Shown piece by piece: positions 5,854 to 6,235 of a stretch of DNA of 6,235 bases. Numbering within the stretch: the first letter of the stretch is position 1; each line of letters begins with the position of its first letter. The notes under the pieces were generated by a model. It was not told where the DNA came from. It saw only the letters and a list, made by a program, of their open reading frames with translations, and ran no database searches. Location of the stretch: the NCBI GenBank assembly GCA_020355985.1, contig CP070628.1:182534-188768 (forward strand), in the 5' to 3' direction. Source of the DNA: Nitrospirota bacterium. Its GTDB lineage: Bacteria; Nitrospirota; Nitrospiria; Nitrospirales; UBA8639. The position numbers were made by a program, and so were the translations under genes.

Positions 5854-6116
5854 GGTTTCTAATCGCTTAAGGTGCTAAAAATCCCCCAAGGGTTAGCAGC
5901 AGGTGAGCTATTAACCACTTCTCCTTAGTCTGTATAGAATACTGTCGGTTAGTGGGGGGAGAACTTTAATGGGGGAAGAAAATTCTTTATTCCGGAAGAT
6001 CTGCCCAGAAATCCATTGTAATTCCCGGTGACGATAGAGAGACGAACAAAACACCACCCACGACCAGAACGGGTATCACTGAATGTCCTTCTGAGAGGGA
6101 AAAACCTTCTTTTGAT
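5854..6116. other. Upstream region of the acidic secreted-protein gene
   Basis: This 263-bp stretch lies between the acidic protein gene and the probable 3' end of another - strand gene. It should hold the promoter for the acidic protein gene, but no convincing -35/-10 pair was found on the - strand. It contains a 6-bp inverted repeat, TGCTAA (5873-5878) and TTAGCA (5893-5898), inside the leader of that gene, and a candidate small gene at 5987-6079. On the + strand a TTAACC-18-TAGAAT pair (5911-5940) precedes a GGGGGGAG site and a 20-codon frame, which I do not accept as a gene. Confidence 0.5.
5987..6079 (-). CDS. Candidate 30-aa hydrophobic small protein, GTG start
   Basis: A short frame runs from the GTG at 6079-6077 to the TAA at 5989-5987. 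The Shine-Dalgarno AGAAGG (6092-6087) is 7 nt upstream, an ideal distance. The product begins MIPVLVVGGVLFVSLSS, a continuous hydrophobic segment of about 17 residues, and ends in the acidic/aromatic stretch DFWADLPE. This is the shape of a tiny single-span membrane protein. It follows the probable C-terminal end of another - strand gene after 37 bp, so it could be co-transcribed with it. The frame upstream of the GTG stays open for about 27 codons without a good start codon, so a longer gene using an unusual start, or a frameshifted remnant, cannot be ruled out. I do not recognise it, and the length is short enough that chance is a real alternative. Confidence 0.35.
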   Translation of the reverse strand: MIPVLVVGGVLFVSLSSPGITMDFWADLPE

Positions 6117-6235
6117 TTAGAGAAGATCTTTTTTATTCTCTTTTCGCCCGATATGGGTCAAATATCGAGCCATACTATGATCCTTAACACCATCCGTCCC
6201 CAATTGGCCAAGATCAGCAATACGACCAAGGACCC
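6117..6235 (-). CDS. Probable C-terminal end of a hypothetical protein (start outside the window)
   Basis: On the - strand the frame is open from the window edge to the TAA at 6119-6117, giving 38 residues that read VLGRIADLGQLG near the start and end in IGRKENKKDLL. Codon first positions are rich in G and poor in T (about 14 G and 3 T of 38), which is typical of coding sequence, and the residue mix resembles the end of a soluble protein with a charged tail. The fragment is too short to assign a family. A competing + strand frame across the same bases is also open but has no ribosome-binding site and poorer composition. No clear terminator follows; the candidate 30-aa gene comes next on the same strand. 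Confidence 0.45.
   Translation of the reverse strand, partial: VLGRIADLGQLGTDGVKDHSMARYLTHIGRKENKKDLL

Noticed and set aside
5969..6031. A 20-residue + strand peptide with a GGGGGGAG site and a possible promoter (5911-5940)
   Set aside because: Signals are tolerable, but the product has no recognisable property, nothing on the + strand follows it in the window, and it overlaps a more protein-like - strand candidate.
6119..6141. AGAGAA/TTCTCT inverted repeat with T-run as a terminator
   Set aside because: The arms are only 6 bp and AT-rich, and the structure overlaps the end of the probable - strand coding region on the wrong side of the stop codon.
6149..6167. CGATAT/ATATCG inverted repeat as an operator
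   Set aside because: It lies inside the probable end of a coding region, and 6-bp arms are expected by chance.
5970..6235. An 88-codon open + strand frame reaching the window end
   Set aside because: No ATG, GTG or TTG near its start, no ribosome-binding site before its internal ATGs, and the opposite strand has better coding composition over 6117-6235.

Overview
The window carries an envelope- and periplasm-oriented set of genes from a Gram-negative bacterium of moderate G+C content. The best guess for its origin is the phylum Nitrospirota (Nitrospira-like). This rests on the overall look of the genes: a membrane-anchored monohaem cytochrome c beside an Slp-family outer-membrane lipoprotein and a small DUF5666-like periplasmic protein, with a long TPR protein and an APH/AAA bifunctional protein nearby. 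No rRNA or other phylogenetic marker is present, so the assignment is tentative. No mobile element, CRISPR array, tRNA or rRNA was seen.

Layout, left to right. (1) Positions 2-664, + strand: the 3' end of a TPR-repeat protein whose start lies outside the window. (2) Positions 685-2465, - strand: a two-gene unit. The first gene (882-2465) is a fusion of an aminoglycoside-phosphotransferase-like kinase domain and a P-loop kinase domain. The second (685-864) is a GTG-initiated 59-residue membrane protein, 17 bp downstream and with its own strong Shine-Dalgarno, that is easily missed. The unit converges on the TPR gene. (3) Positions 2466-2636: a 171-bp divergent promoter region. (4) Positions 2637-4236, + strand: three closely spaced genes for exported or membrane proteins, namely an anchored cytochrome c, a small DUF5666/OB-like periplasmic protein and an Slp-family lipoprotein. 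(5) Positions 4237-4449: a convergent spacer with a perfect 13-bp hairpin that probably terminates the gene to its right. (6) Positions 4450-5853, - strand: a secreted two-part protein with a folded N-terminal domain of unknown function and a long, very acidic, Met/His-containing tail that includes three tandem 12-residue repeats. (7) Positions 5854-6235: an upstream region with a candidate 30-residue hydrophobic small protein (5987-6079, -) and the probable 3' end of another - strand gene (6117-6235).

How the genes may work together. The cytochrome, DUF5666-like and Slp genes look co-transcribed, and all three products act at or beyond the inner membrane, so a shared envelope, redox or metal role is a reasonable inference. 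The acidic secreted protein lies next to this cluster but on the other strand, and a functional link is only speculative. The APH/AAA gene and its small membrane-protein partner form a separate unit. I see no evidence of a defence system, biosynthetic cluster or recent horizontal transfer. The most novel points are the unrecognised small membrane protein at 685-864 and the repeat-bearing acidic secreted protein.
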